64,000 nucleotides of DNA, from the IMG/VR virus record IMGVR_UViG_3300037583_000003, positions 29,183 through 93,182 of that record, one strand, 5' to 3'. How positions within the stretch are numbered: the stretch's first letter is position 1; each line of letters opens with the position of its first letter. The notes under the pieces are model-generated. The model was not told the origin of the DNA, did no database searches, and was given only the letters and a program-made list of their open reading frames with translations. Positions 25,437 through 36,500 of this stretch are shown here, piece by piece. The position numbers and the translations under genes were made by a program. The DNA comes from a virus.

Positions 25437-25682
25437 ATGGATCTAATCCCATTCATCATAGTGGGGTTGGCTGTTGCATTCAACTTCTGGATAATCAAGG
25501 TTAAGTTTGAGCGTAAGAGATACTTAGATGCACTACTAGATCTATTTGTCCTTACCTTTATATCATTTCTATTTGCAGGATCATTTGGTGGTCTAATAGT
25601 AGCTACTGTAGCATCAGCTATCATAAGTGTACTACTCTACATTTTCCCACCAAAACTACCTAAACTTAGTGACTACATCTAG
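25437..25682 (+). CDS. Small membrane protein, two to three spans (81 aa)
   Basis: An 81-residue protein with an N-terminal span (LIPFIIVGLAVAFNFWII), a basic loop (KFERKRY) and a long hydrophobic stretch (LFVLTFISFLFAGSF ... IVATVASAIISVLLYIF) that could cross the membrane once or twice. No signal cleavage site. It begins 1 nt after the preceding stop. Could be an inner-membrane effector such as superinfection exclusion, but there is no specific motif. Confidence 0.6.
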   Translation: MDLIPFIIVGLAVAFNFWIIKVKFERKRYLDALLDLFVLTFISFLFAGSFGGLIVATVASAIISVLLYIFPPKLPKLSDYI

Positions 25683-25759
25683 GTAATCTTACCCTTGATA
25701 ATACAATTACAAACCTATACAGTAGTTGACCCTAAAAAACTTAACTACTAGAGGAACAC

Positions 25760-28444
25760 ATGACTAAACACATCCAAGTAACCAAACGAGATGGTAATAC
25801 AGAACCACTAGACCTAGACAAAATCCACAGAGTTATATCTTGGGCTGTAAAAGGACTAGAGGGAGTATCTGTATCAACAATAGAGCTACAGTCACGTATC
25901 CAGTTCTACGATGGCATAACGACTTCAGATATCCACGAAACAATCATAAAGTCTGCTGCTGATCTCATATCTACGGAATCACCAGATTACCAGTACGTAG
26001 CTGCTAGGTTAGCTATGTACCACTTACGTAAACGAGCATTTGGCAGTTTTACTCCTCCATCATTAGAATTACACATAAACACCTTAGTAAAGTCTAACCA
26101 CTACGACAAGCACATACTTGAGGACTACTCTAGTGCAGAGCTATCAGAGTTAGAGGACTCTATTAACCATGCACGTGACTTCACCTTCAGTTACGCTGGA
26201 GTTAAACAACTTGAGGGCAAGTACCTCCTACAGAACAGGGTAACAGGTCAAATATATGAGTCTCCACAGTTCATCTACATGCTAGTTTCCCTGTGCTTAT
26301 TCGCTAGCTACCCTAGAGAAACTAGACTACAGTATGTAAAGGATTTCTATGAAGCAACATCTACATTCAAACTATCTTTACCTACACCAATACTAGGTGG
26401 AGTCAGAACACCATCTAGGCAGTTCAGCTCTTGTGTACTCTTAGACACTGATGACTCACTTGACTCTATCAACTCGGTATCATCAGCCATAGTTAACTAT
26501 ATCTCCCAACGTGCAGGTATAGGCGTAAACGTAGGACGTATTCGTGCTTTAGGTAGTGAGATACGTGGAGGTGAAGCTAAACATACAGGATTAATTCCCT
26601 TCATCAAACTATTTCAAGCCTCAGTAAAATCTTGCTCTCAAGGTGCTATTAGAGGTGGAGCTGCTACCTTATTCTATCCGCTATGGCACTTAGAGGTTGA
26701 GTCACTTCTAGTACTTAAGAACAACCGTGGTGTAGAAGAGAACCGAGTTAGACACCTAGACTACGGTGTACAAATCAACAAGCTTATGTACCAACGTATG
26801 ATTGAGGGTGGGACTATTACCCTATTTAGTCCATCTGATGTACCTAACCTATATGACTCCTTCTTCTCAGACCAAGACGAGTTCGAGAGACTATACAAGA
26901 TCTACGAATCTGATCCTAGTATCCGTAAAAAGTCTATACCAGCAATTGATCTATTTGTGCAACTAGCACAGGAACGAGCACAGACTGGACGTATCTACAT
27001 ACAGAACGTAGACCATTGCAACACCCATAGCCCATTTGACCCAAATGTAGCACCTATCAGACAATCAAATTTATGTGTTGCTCCAGAAACCCAAGTACTA
27101 ACTACTAACGGTTACATACCTATAGCTGAGTTAGATGGTACAAAAGTACAAGTATGGAATGGTATAGAATGGTCTAGTGTACACGTACATAAGACAGGAA
27201 CTAACCAAAAGTTACTTAAAGTTACTACCTCTAGTGGGCAGACTTTAGAGTGTACTGAGTACCATAAGTGGTACATATATGACGAGTACTCTGGCTTACT
27301 GAAAGTTAAGCGAACGGTTAACCTAGAAGCTGGTGATAAACTAATCAAGGCTAGTCTACCATCAGGGGAGCTAGTACCTGAAGAGTTCAATAAAGTCATC
27401 AGTGTCACAGACGAAGGTAGAACAGATGACACCTATTGTTTTACTGAGCCTAAACGAGGTATGGGTATGTTTAACGGCATACTAACTGGTAACTGTTTAG
27501 AAATAGCTTTACCAACTACTCCACTGGGTCGAACTGAATACGAAGGTGAGATTGCTTTATGTACACTATCTGCTTTCAACCTAGGAGCTATAGATTCTCT
27601 AGATGAACTAGAACACCTATCTAACCTAATCGTTAGAGCTTTAGATAACCTATTAGACTACCAGAACTACCCTGTATCAGCTGCTGTAAAGTCTGGACAA
27701 GGACGTAGACCTCTTGGTGTTGGTGTAACTAACCTAGCCTATTACCTAGCTAAGAACGGTGTTTACTACTCTAACGGTTCAGCTAACAACCTAGTCCATA
27801 GAACCTTTGAGGCAGTACAGTTCTACCTTTTAAGGGCATCTAACAAACTAGCTCGTGAAACAGAACCTTGTGAGTACTTTCATGAGACTACTTATGCTAC
27901 TGGTGTGCTACCTATCGACACTTACAAGTCTGATGTAGACACCGTATGTAATCAACCACTTCTACTAGACTGGGAGAGTTTACGCTCTGACATAACGGAG
28001 CATGGTTTACGTAACAGTACACTAAGTTCACTAATGCCCTGTGAAAGTAGTTCGATCTTGTCTAACTCCACTAACGGTATAGAACCTCCTAGAGGCTACG
28101 TATCTGTGAAGTCTAGTAAGGATGGTGTCCTAAAACAAGTAGTCCCAGAATACCTCAAACTAAAGCAAAACTATGAGCTTCTATGGGACATACCAAACAA
28201 CACTGGATACCTAGAGTTAGTAGCTATTATGCAAAAGTTTGTAGATCAAGCTATCTCAGCTAACACTAACTATGACCCTACTAAGTTTATAGACTCTAAA
28301 GTACCAATTAAGCAAGTACTTCAAGACATCCTATACAGCTACAAGCTAGGTCTTAAGACACTCTACTACCACAATACTAGAGATGGTGCTTCAGACCAAG
28401 CAGAAGTAGATGACGGATGTGCTAGTGGTGCATGTAAACTTTAA
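25760..28444 (+). CDS. nrdA: Ribonucleotide reductase class Ia large subunit with mini-intein
   Basis: An 894-residue precursor of NrdA; after intein removal 754 aa, close to E. coli NrdA (761). N-terminal ATP-cone (IQVTKRDGNTEPLDLDKIHRV), active-site Cys in FSSCVLLD, thiyl-radical Cys in NLCLEIALPT, its disulphide partner in ALCTLSAFNLG, the radical-path Tyr region near YNALMPT-like SSLMPCESSS, and C-terminal shuttle CASGACKL. It reduces NDPs to dNDPs together with NrdB, starting 38 nt downstream. The 140-residue intein begins at residue 439. AGAGGAA precedes the ATG by 6 nt; the 77-nt gap upstream has no clear promoter. Confidence 0.96.
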   Translation: MTKHIQVTKRDGNTEPLDLDKIHRVISWAVKGLEGVSVSTIELQSRIQFYDGITTSDIHETIIKSAADLISTESPDYQYVAARLAMYHLRKRAFGSFTPPSLELHINTLVKSNHYDKHILEDYSSAELSELEDSINHARDFTFSYAGVKQLEGKYLLQNRVTGQIYESPQFIYMLVSLCLFASYPRETRLQYVKDFYEATSTFKLSLPTPILGGVRTPSRQFSSCVLLDTDDSLDSINSVSSAIVNYISQRAGIGVNVGRIRALGSEIRGGEAKHTGLIPFIKLFQASVKSCSQGAIRGGAATLFYPLWHLEVESLLVLKNNRGVEENRVRHLDYGVQINKLMYQRMIEGGTITLFSPSDVPNLYDSFFSDQDEFERLYKIYESDPSIRKKSIPAIDLFVQLAQERAQTGRIYIQNVDHCNTHSPFDPNVAPIRQSNLCVAPETQVLTTNGYIPIAELDGTKVQVWNGIEWSSVHVHKTGTNQKLLKVTTSSGQTLECTEYHKWYIYDEYSGLLKVKRTVNLEAGDKLIKASLPSGELVPEEFNKVISVTDEGRTDDTYCFTEPKRGMGMFNGILTGNCLEIALPTTPLGRTEYEGEIALCTLSAFNLGAIDSLDELEHLSNLIVRALDNLLDYQNYPVSAAVKSGQGRRPLGVGVTNLAYYLAKNGVYYSNGSANNLVHRTFEAVQFYLLRASNKLARETEPCEYFHETTYATGVLPIDTYKSDVDTVCNQPLLLDWESLRSDITEHGLRNSTLSSLMPCESSSILSNSTNGIEPPRGYVSVKSSKDGVLKQVVPEYLKLKQNYELLWDIPNNTGYLELVAIMQKFVDQAISANTNYDPTKFIDSKVPIKQVLQDILYSYKLGLKTLYYHNTRDGASDQAEVDDGCASGACKL
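27074..27493 (+). mobile_element. Mini-intein in NrdA (140 aa)
   Basis: In-frame insertion between QSNL and CLEIALPT. It starts with Cys1 (CVAPETQVLTTNGYIPIAEL, block A), has block B GQTLECTEYHKW with the T-x-x-H motif, block F DDTYCFTEPKRGMGMFNGI and ends ILTGN followed by Cys+1. The penultimate residue is Gly instead of the common His, a known but less common variant that may slow Asn cyclisation. No LAGLIDADG or HNH domain, so it is a minimal intein that cannot home by itself. The first extein residue after it is the catalytic thiyl-radical Cys (439 in the spliced protein). Confidence 0.95.
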
Positions 28445-28481
28445 CTAACCCGTGGGCTAATAACCCACACAGGAGTAACAA

Positions 28482-29603
28482 GTGACAAACACTTACTCAA
28501 CTTTTAACAGTACTAAGAACAACCAACTACTAGAGCCAATGTTCTTTGGTCAGAATGTGAACATAGCTAGGTATGATCAACAAAAGTACCCTGTATTTGA
28601 GTCTCTTACTGAGAAACAACTATCGTTCTTCTGGAGACCAGAGGAGATTGACCTATCTAATGATAGAGCTGAATTCGCTAACCTACCAGAGAATGAGAAG
28701 CATATCTTCCTTAGTAACCTTAAGTACCAGATACTACTAGATTCTGTTCAAGGTAGATCACCTAATGTAGCATTCCTACCTATTGTATCTATCCCTGAAC
28801 TAGAGTCTTGGATCGAAACTTGGTCATTCTCTGAGGGTATACACTCTAGATCATACACTCACATCATTCGTAACATCGTAGCTGATCCATCTATCATCTT
28901 CGACTCAATACTAGATAATGACGAGATCATCAAAAGAGCTGAGAGTGTCACTAAGTACTACGACAAACTCATAGCTCTAACAAACCATATGTATGCTAAC
29001 CACATAGACATTAGCCTAGATGCTCCATTCCGTAAGGAGATCAAGACTGCACTATATCTAACAATGGTATCAGTTAATGTACTAGAGGCTATTAGATTCT
29101 ACGTATCATTCGCTTGTAGTTTTGCCTTTGCTGAACGAGGTGTTATGGAAGGTAATGCTAAAGTAATCAAGCTTATAGCTAAGGATGAAGCAATCCACCT
29201 ATCAGGTACTCAGCACATACTCAGCATCATGTCTGAAGGTACTGATGATCCTGAGATGGCTGAGATTGCCTTAGAACAGCGTGAAGCTACTTACTTTATA
29301 TTTATGGATGCAGCTGTACAAGAGAAGCAATGGGCTGACTACCTCTTTAAGGATGGCTCTATGATAGGACTTAACAGTGTCATACTGAAGAACTACATAG
29401 AGTACATCACTAACGTCAGACTGAAGGCACTTAAACTAGACCCAATATTCCCTAAGACAGTTAATCCCTTACCTTGGATGAACCATTGGTTAGTTAGTGA
29501 CAACGTACAGGTTGCACCACAAGAGTCTGAAATCACCTCCTATCTAACTGGTCAAATCGACTCTAGTGTCAACGTTAGTGATTTCAGTGATATGTCTATC
29601 TAA
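28482..29603 (+). CDS. nrdB: Ribonucleotide reductase class Ia small subunit
   Basis: A 373-residue NrdB that holds the di-iron/tyrosyl radical site. Iron-ligand helices are visible in [11 protein letters not shown], the [13 protein letters not shown] region, [12 protein letters not shown] and [13 protein letters not shown] (Glu and His ligands). Length equals E. coli NrdB (376). It starts with GTG at 28482 with AGGAG at 28471-28475, after a small GTGGG/CCCAC hairpin (28452-28468) in the gap to nrdA that may tune translation. Its last 8 nt overlap the 3' end of the convergent vRNAP C-terminal gene. Confidence 0.95.
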   Translation: MTNTYSTFNSTKNNQLLEPMFFGQNVNIARYDQQKYPVFESLTEKQLSFFWRPEEIDLSNDRAEFANLPENEKHIFLSNLKYQILLDSVQGRSPNVAFLPIVSIPELESWIETWSFSEGIHSRSYTHIIRNIVADPSIIFDSILDNDEIIKRAESVTKYYDKLIALTNHMYANHIDISLDAPFRKEIKTALYLTMVSVNVLEAIRFYVSFACSFAFAERGVMEGNAKVIKLIAKDEAIHLSGTQHILSIMSEGTDDPEMAEIALEQREATYFIFMDAAVQEKQWADYLFKDGSMIGLNSVILKNYIEYITNVRLKALKLDPIFPKTVNPLPWMNHWLVSDNVQVAPQESEITSYLTGQIDSSVNVSDFSDMSI

Positions 29604-32600
29604 TAGGATAAGTTAATGCCTCCAATCCAGATGGAGTTATAGCCCTAACTAAGGTCTCGAATGGGTTGTACACCATACCTCCTAGGTTCTTAGTTATCAT
29701 TGACTGGTCTGTTACATCCTCTACGTCACCTACAATATACTCTTGGCCAAGTATAGCTATCAGTAGTTTAGCTGGATGACCCTTAGCTAGTTCGGCTATA
29801 GCTTTCTGTATCCTTGTAAAGTACTTAGTGAACATAATGAACCCCATCTGGTTAAACCACTCTACCAACCTACTATTAGGCTTGTTATAGTTAATAAATG
29901 CATCCCTAACAGTTTTTAAAGCCTTGTCCTTACTTATACCTTTCCTAAGCATTAAGTGGTACTGGGCATACCTAGCTACAAAATCCGAGTACTGTGTAGC
30001 TGTACTCATCATCTTAAATACACTCGTCTTCTCATTCAAATACAACAAGTTAACACCATCCCTAACAATAGTAGGTGCTCCTTTCAGCCTATCATCTAAG
30101 ATGTCTGTAAACATACTAGAGTTGTCACCTTCCCCAATATCAAGTTCTTCCACTATAGAAGTGTAGAACCCCCCGTCTATCAAATCCTTAACTGGACTAC
30201 TCTTAATATCCCCTTCTAACGCACTCAATCTCCTAATCTCAACACTACTAGCTAACCCAGCTTTTTCCTTTCCCTTTAACCTTATAACTTCTTTCTGGCT
30301 ACTAATAAAGTCATTCAAGTCCCTAACCCCTTGCAACTGCAACTTAGCTATCTCTACTGGTGAATGTCCAGTCATTACTGAATACATCAGGTTTGACACT
30401 ACATTACCTACAAGAACAGTTGGTGTTCTTAATATCACATCTACCTTAGCTACTTTAACTATCTCTTTCCACACTTTCTCAGCTACTCTTAGACCATAGT
30501 TCATACCTTCAGGCAATATCTTACCTCCAGGCACATCACTTAATCCTAACTCTCGGTAACCCATAATACTATGTAACATATCTCGTCTCAGTGTGATCCC
30601 GTCTTTAAACTCTAACTTTATCTCAGTAGGTACTAATCCCCACAACTCATTCAACTCTTTATCATTAGATTTACCATCAAGTGTCACATACTCCATAGAG
30701 TTAAGTTTACCCATCATGTGTTTCTTACTCTTATTCTTATCTGCGTCCTCTTTAACATACTTCAGTAACTCTTTATTGAACGTACTAGACTCCATCTTGT
30801 CATAGGTACTCGCGTACATACTTCCTATAACATTAGACACTCTCCTATCCATCTTCAGTATCTTCACTTTGTTCTTCTTACTCATATTATAACTATACCC
30901 AACAATCCTACCACTATTGTTCAGCTTAGGTGACAGCAGCTTATCATCAGCAGTTGCTACATAAGTACCTGCTTCCATTTCCCTTACAATCTCTTCTGCC
31001 CTAACATTTATAGCCCTAATCAACTTATCAGCTTTAACTCGTTCCACTACATTGTCACCATCTAGTCCTACCTTACCAGTAACCGATGTACCTCTTGTAT
31101 TCTTACCAGTAGTTCTCAGTGCCACCCTATGGAATGTCTGTGTTACCTGTAAACTAGACACATAGTAACCTAGCTCACCTTCTGAGGCATCCAAACTGTA
31201 TCTAGGTACTTTGTGTGACAACTTGTAACCTAGACGCTTCATACGCTTCTCATCAGCTATTGGTGCTGTAGTTCCCTCTATATTCTGATCTAGTACTGGC
31301 TTACTGTAACCCTTAATAATCCTCCTCTTATCCGCATGTGTAGTGAATAACTCTTTCTCAGACATCTCTTTATGTGCAACTTGATAAGCTACTACCTGTT
31401 CTACTCCTGACTTCTCATTCTCCATCAAGTCTAGGAATATGTCCTTATCTGTTTTACTACTCACTTGCAACCCTCTTAGAGTAGCTAACGTATCCACTAT
31501 ATCCACTAACTCCTTAGTATTATCAGGATACCTAACCCCTTCAACACTTACTCTATCTACTATATTCTTAGCATTGGTCATCTGAACTATTCCACCATCA
31601 CCATCCACCATGTACCTAGCTAAACCATCTATTTGTGCTATGTAGTAGTTATACGATCTCTTATCCGTTTCACCCTTAAGCTTATCCTCTAAATTCTTAA
31701 TCTCTTGCTTCAACCTGTTAGGATACTTTATTAGATCAACCACATCATAGTCATAGGCTATAGTACCTAGATCAATATCTACAACTATAGACGTTAAACT
31801 ATTCTCTTCATCTACGTCTAACTTCCTTGTAAACCCAGACTTTATCATCTGTATCTTATCTAACCTAGTTAGTGCTCTATGCTGATCTATTTGGTTACTG
31901 TAGTACCCTAGTTGCTCTATCATATCCTGATAGTCGTCACTCTCTGACATATCCCTTATAGTAGACCATAGTGTACCTTCAGGCTTCAATGACTTAACTC
32001 CAGTAGTACTAGATAGAAACTGTATTGTTCTTTTAGCCTCCTGACTAACTAACGACTTAGCTATGGTTGCCACTATGTGGTAACCTTGTTTCACTACACC
32101 ACCTCCCACAAGTTTACTAGTATCTTGTCGCTTACCCGCTTTATCCTTCATCTTATCTATTCTAGTCGCTAGGTTATCTTCAGCTTTATTGAACTGACCT
32201 ATAAGCTTACCTAGTATACCCTCTCTTTTACGTACTACTTGCTTCTTGTTAGTCTCTGCTAACCTAGCTACTAACCACGCCATCTCTTGGTAGTCACTAC
32301 CAGTAGGTATCTTCCTATTCCATACCACTAACCTATCAAACAACTCCCTCACATACCCTATAAGCTTAGTTACCAGATTAGTCTCATCAGTAGTCACCCT
32401 ATTAGTCCTACGATCAGCCAAGGCTTTCATAGTAGCTTTATTAGTCCTTGCAAACGCTATGAACTCATGTAGTCCTACAGCAGTATCTGCGAAGTAGTCC
32501 AAGTCAGCTTGAGCTTGCACCAAGTCAGGCTTATCCATGTACTTTGATAGCTCCTCTGGTGTCATACTAAGGAAACTATTCTTTATAGCTACTATTCTCC

Positions 32601-33504
32601 TTCTTACGCTTGCTATGGCTGGGTCTCTACTGTTAAGTGCATACGCTGTTACTACATGGTACAACTCATGTGTATAAGCTTCTAGTGCTGACCTATTAGT
32701 ATCTCTCGGTCCTAAACCAACATACACATCTGCTTTGTTACCGTCAAACTTAACCATACCACCATTCCTGGTTGTCCTACCTAGATGTACAGTTACATCA
32801 GGCATTAAGCTAACTAGAGGTGCTACTATACCTGATAGGTTATCTAGCAGTGTAGCCTTATGCCACTCACCAGTATCTGTTGGATCTAACTTATCTACTT
32901 CCTCAGCTAACTCCATGATCTTATCAGGGTTACTTATCAAGTCTCTAGCTACTACCTCGTACTCCTCGTAACCCCTATTCAGAAAGTCCTTATCAGACCC
33001 TAGGTTATCTAACTCTTCACTCGTTACTTGGAAGTCTACACCATCTAGCTGTATAAACGCTTTACCTCTTAACTTTCTAGTGACAGTCCTACCTGTAGTA
33101 CTACGGGTAAACCTAACACTGTAACCATCATCCACTTTAACTATGTCCTCAACTACTACACTAACCCCGTCAACAGTAGGACTATTAGCATTTATCATAT
33201 CTTTAGTTGCTGCAACTACACTCCCTAACTTACTCTCAGGAGACCTACCCTCATCTACACCCCCTTCATCCACTTTAGTTTCTTTAACTTCCTTAGCTTT
33301 AACTATGGGTTTAACGTCTACCATACCTTCTTTAGGTGGTTGCAGTTGTCTTAGATTATATGCAAACTTATCTACGGTATCCTTTACTTCCTTAGTGGTA
33401 GTTCCCTTCTTACCCTTAACTAACGCACCTAGCTTACCTTTTACAACAGGAGAACTTAAGAACCCCTCCATTTCTTTTTTGAACACATCTACATTACAGC
33501 TCAT
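29596..33504 (-). CDS. Virion protein equivalent to the vRNAP C-terminal domain, with HExxH motif
   Basis: A 1302-residue giant protein, last gene of the late arm. It begins at ATG 33504 in an ATGA overlap with the vRNAP gene, with AGGAG 7 nt ahead; an in-frame TTG six bases earlier is too close to that site. N4 gp50 has about 1400 residues after its polymerase domain that are needed for packaging in the head, and this gene matches them in position and size. Residues 274-288 read [15 protein letters not shown], with His279-Glu-x-x-His283 as a possible zinc-protease site, inside a fold with PDVTVHLG and ADVYVGLG strands. The rest is Lys/Asp-rich and helical. Homology to gp50 is inferred, not shown. 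Confidence 0.75.
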   Translation of the reverse strand: MSCNVDVFKKEMEGFLSSPVVKGKLGALVKGKKGTTTKEVKDTVDKFAYNLRQLQPPKEGMVDVKPIVKAKEVKETKVDEGGVDEGRSPESKLGSVVAATKDMINANSPTVDGVSVVVEDIVKVDDGYSVRFTRSTTGRTVTRKLRGKAFIQLDGVDFQVTSEELDNLGSDKDFLNRGYEEYEVVARDLISNPDKIMELAEEVDKLDPTDTGEWHKATLLDNLSGIVAPLVSLMPDVTVHLGRTTRNGGMVKFDGNKADVYVGLGPRDTNRSALEAYTHELYHVVTAYALNSRDPAIASVRRRIVAIKNSFLSMTPEELSKYMDKPDLVQAQADLDYFADTAVGLHEFIAFARTNKATMKALADRRTNRVTTDETNLVTKLIGYVRELFDRLVVWNRKIPTGSDYQEMAWLVARLAETNKKQVVRKREGILGKLIGQFNKAEDNLATRIDKMKDKAGKRQDTSKLVGGGVVKQGYHIVATIAKSLVSQEAKRTIQFLSSTTGVKSLKPEGTLWSTIRDMSESDDYQDMIEQLGYYSNQIDQHRALTRLDKIQMIKSGFTRKLDVDEENSLTSIVVDIDLGTIAYDYDVVDLIKYPNRLKQEIKNLEDKLKGETDKRSYNYYIAQIDGLARYMVDGDGGIVQMTNAKNIVDRVSVEGVRYPDNTKELVDIVDTLATLRGLQVSSKTDKDIFLDLMENEKSGVEQVVAYQVAHKEMSEKELFTTHADKRRIIKGYSKPVLDQNIEGTTAPIADEKRMKRLGYKLSHKVPRYSLDASEGELGYYVSSLQVTQTFHRVALRTTGKNTRGTSVTGKVGLDGDNVVERVKADKLIRAINVRAEEIVREMEAGTYVATADDKLLSPKLNNSGRIVGYSYNMSKKNKVKILKMDRRVSNVIGSMYASTYDKMESSTFNKELLKYVKEDADKNKSKKHMMGKLNSMEYVTLDGKSNDKELNELWGLVPTEIKLEFKDGITLRRDMLHSIMGYRELGLSDVPGGKILPEGMNYGLRVAEKVWKEIVKVAKVDVILRTPTVLVGNVVSNLMYSVMTGHSPVEIAKLQLQGVRDLNDFISSQKEVIRLKGKEKAGLASSVEIRRLSALEGDIKSSPVKDLIDGGFYTSIVEELDIGEGDNSSMFTDILDDRLKGAPTIVRDGVNLLYLNEKTSVFKMMSTATQYSDFVARYAQYHLMLRKGISKDKALKTVRDAFINYNKPNSRLVEWFNQMGFIMFTKYFTRIQKAIAELAKGHPAKLLIAILGQEYIVGDVEDVTDQSMITKNLGGMVYNPFETLVRAITPSGLEALTYPIR

Positions 33505-36500
33505 AAACAATCTCCTGCCTTATCCAATTTCTTTTTCAGTACACTAGAGTCAAATAACTTCCTTATAGCTATACCGTCTTCTTTACTACCAAGCTTAACC
33601 AAGCTTTCTACCAGTGCATTATACTCTTTCTTTACAGCTTTCCTATTACGATCTCTTATAACGTCAGGAGTAACCTCGTAGGCAGACCCTATCGGACCTA
33701 CAAACTGACCAGCCCTAGCGGTAGTACTAAATAGCTCCTTACGTCTTGCTCTAACGTCATCAACAAATACCTCAAGTTTACCTACAGCTTCTTGCAGTTT
33801 CTCACTACCACTTAGTTCATAAGCTTTCGTTCCCATGTCTAGTAGTGCTTCTGCTGGTGTGTACTGTCTAACATCCTCATACCAATTCTTATTCAGTATG
33901 TTTATCTCTCCCATCTGACCTATACCTAGTACTGCTGCATCATGTACAGACAGGAATCCCTTATCACTATCCACCAACGACTGTCCCATAGTATTACCGT
34001 CACTGGTCTGTACAGGTAGAACTAACGCAGATGCTCCAGGAGATCTAAACCCTCTAGCTAATAGTGATGTAGTTAGGAACTCTCTATCACCAGTTAGCTC
34101 TATCTTAGAGGTTTCTGTGTGTACATCTTTATCTAACGCTCTCTGGTACAGAAACAGTTTATCCTTAGCTGACGTACTAGATGCTGTATCTATTGCAGGA
34201 GCTAACCCACTCTCTATTAACTTCTTAACTATACCATTCTTATCAGAACTTGTTACTTTCAATCCAATCTTGTCTACCTCCTTATCATACTCCTTCTTGA
34301 ACACAGCAAATACTTGCTCTGACAACTCAGACATAGCCTTGTTCATTATCAGGTAGTCTCCAAATACCTCATCAAGTGTCTCTATAAACTCTACCTTATA
34401 CTTAGCTTCTAGGTAGTTAGTTAGAACTGCATCAAGCTCACTCAAGCTATCCAAGGACTTCTCAGTTAACTCAGCTCTAGCTTCTACTATCCAGTTAGTG
34501 TCCTCCTGCTGTGTGCTACCACCACCAGCTACCTCTCTTAGTTGCTTGTCAGTTACAACGTAATTACCATCTCTACCTACTTCAAGCAATCCAGCAACCA
34601 TAACTTCCTTCTCTCCAGATATTACATCATCTACAATCTTGAACAATCCAGCACCATAGTTGAATATCATTACAGGAGTCTTCATTATATTACGTAAACC
34701 CTTAGATACTGTGAGATCCGAGGTTAGTCCTAATCTATCCCAAGCTACATCTATCGGTGACACATCAACCTCTATTGATTTTTCAGGGTCATTAGGATTT
34801 ACTGTAGACTTCATACCAACCTCACTAAGCTGACCTACTTTACTAGCTAGTACAGACCCACCTTCTAGATAGACATCGTTTTCTTTAGCTCTATCCATCT
34901 CATTCATACTCATGTGGCTAATTTTATCCTCAGCTATTAGACCTACTTTAAACAACCATTTCTTAGCATTACCTGTAGGTGTCTGCATAACTTTGTAAGA
35001 GAAACCATTAGTTAATCCATCTATCTCCACAACCATAGTAGACCCAAACTCTTCATTCCCATCTAGTAGCTTCTCTATATTGGCTATAGCTAGCGCAGCA
35101 TGTCCTAGATGATCTGATACTAATGCAGCTTCTTGCTGATCTTCTATAGAACTACCTATAATTTTCCTAGCCTGTGCAAGTATCTTAGACTGGTTATTCT
35201 TATCTATAGCTATGCCATCAGCTAACTTACTTCCATCGAATGCTTGGACTATACCATATAGGAACATCACATCTTCATCACTAAGATTACTAGTATTACC
35301 ATCAGACATAAACTCATTAATAGTAGACTTGCTTAACTGTACTCTAGTAGCAGATGCGGTAACTAACCACCTAGCTAACTGTTTATCGTTCTGTGGGTTA
35401 ACCTTACTGCTATCAAGCTGATACCTACCAGCCTTAGTCAAGAACCACTCAAAGAACACTTCAGTATCTCCATCGTTAGTTAGGAGTTCCAACATAGCCT
35501 CCACGTTATTTTTTATTTCTATGTTCCTGCTACGTTGAGCATCCCTTTCATCATACGATACTGATTTGTCACCCTCAGCGTACTCTTTATAACCTATAGC
35601 TTTCATCAAACTACTCTTTGTAGCCTCACCAAGGATACCTCTTAGAGCTTGTACGCCATCGTTCACCTTATAACCTATAGACTCTAACTTGTTCAAGGCT
35701 TTAACCTGTCTAGGGTTAGCTACAGTATACGGATTATTCTTCACGGGAGCTTTAGTCTTCTCTTTAGGTTTAACTACCTTATAGTTCCTAGAGGAGTCTA
35801 TACTTATACTGAACTGATTCTCCAACTCAATCATCCTTGTAAGTGTAGCTTTCCTACTCTCGAAGTACTGGTCTGTTGGCTTAATAAGTACACTACCAGA
35901 AGTATCACTTGCATCGTTACCCATAGGTAGCTTTGTTATTTGCTCACCTACTACTTGTTGCTGTGTGAAGTCATGTATAAGTCCAGCCTTTGCTGCATAA
36001 ACCAGACCTATATTACCAAAGCTAGTTACCAACATAGCCATCTCAGTATCTGTGGTTTCCTCACCCTTAGTTATACCAAGATTCTTCACTATAACAGCAC
36101 CAAGACTATCAGCTTCAAACTTCATTAGTCCTCCACCATGCTTAAGTACGTAAGCTGCAATAGGTGCTCCAGCATCATCATCCTTAGTTACCCCTAACAA
36201 CTCAGTGGCCTCATCCAGAGTTCTACGCTTAACCAGATTCACTGCGTTCTCTGACATGTACTGCAATACGCCAGCTTCTATAGCTACTACAGTGTTAGCA
36301 TTCATCTCATCAGCAACACTAGTATTCGAGTAGTCACCTGAGTTTCTCTCCTTCAGCTTCTTACTTACAACTACCTTAGAGTCATCACCGAAGTCTACAG
36401 TAGGTTTGTATAGATAAGCTAGTGCTGGATTCTTCTTCAGATCAGCAATACCTATAACACCTTGTCCATCATAACCAGTTTTCCTATTAGGTACTTTGAT

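Noticed and set aside
25690-25745. Sigma70 promoter ahead of nrdA (TTGATA ... TATACA)
   Set aside because: Spacing is only 15 nt and both boxes deviate; not better than chance in AT-rich DNA.
28452-28468. Terminator between nrdA and nrdB
   Set aside because: The GTGGG/CCCAC hairpin has no T tract and the nrdB ribosome site follows directly; a role in translation is more likely.
33505-33510. TTG at 33510 as start of the 1302-aa virion protein
   Set aside because: It is only 1 nt from the AGGAG site; the ATG at 33504 has the proper distance and an ATGA overlap with the upstream stop.
33143-33547. Ser/Leu-rich open frames on the + strand within the late arm (also 36970-37452, 38329-38817, 51766-52155 and others)
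   Set aside because: They lie opposite to long genes with recognisable motifs, have low-complexity Ser/Thr/Leu composition typical of antisense frames, and lack ribosome sites.
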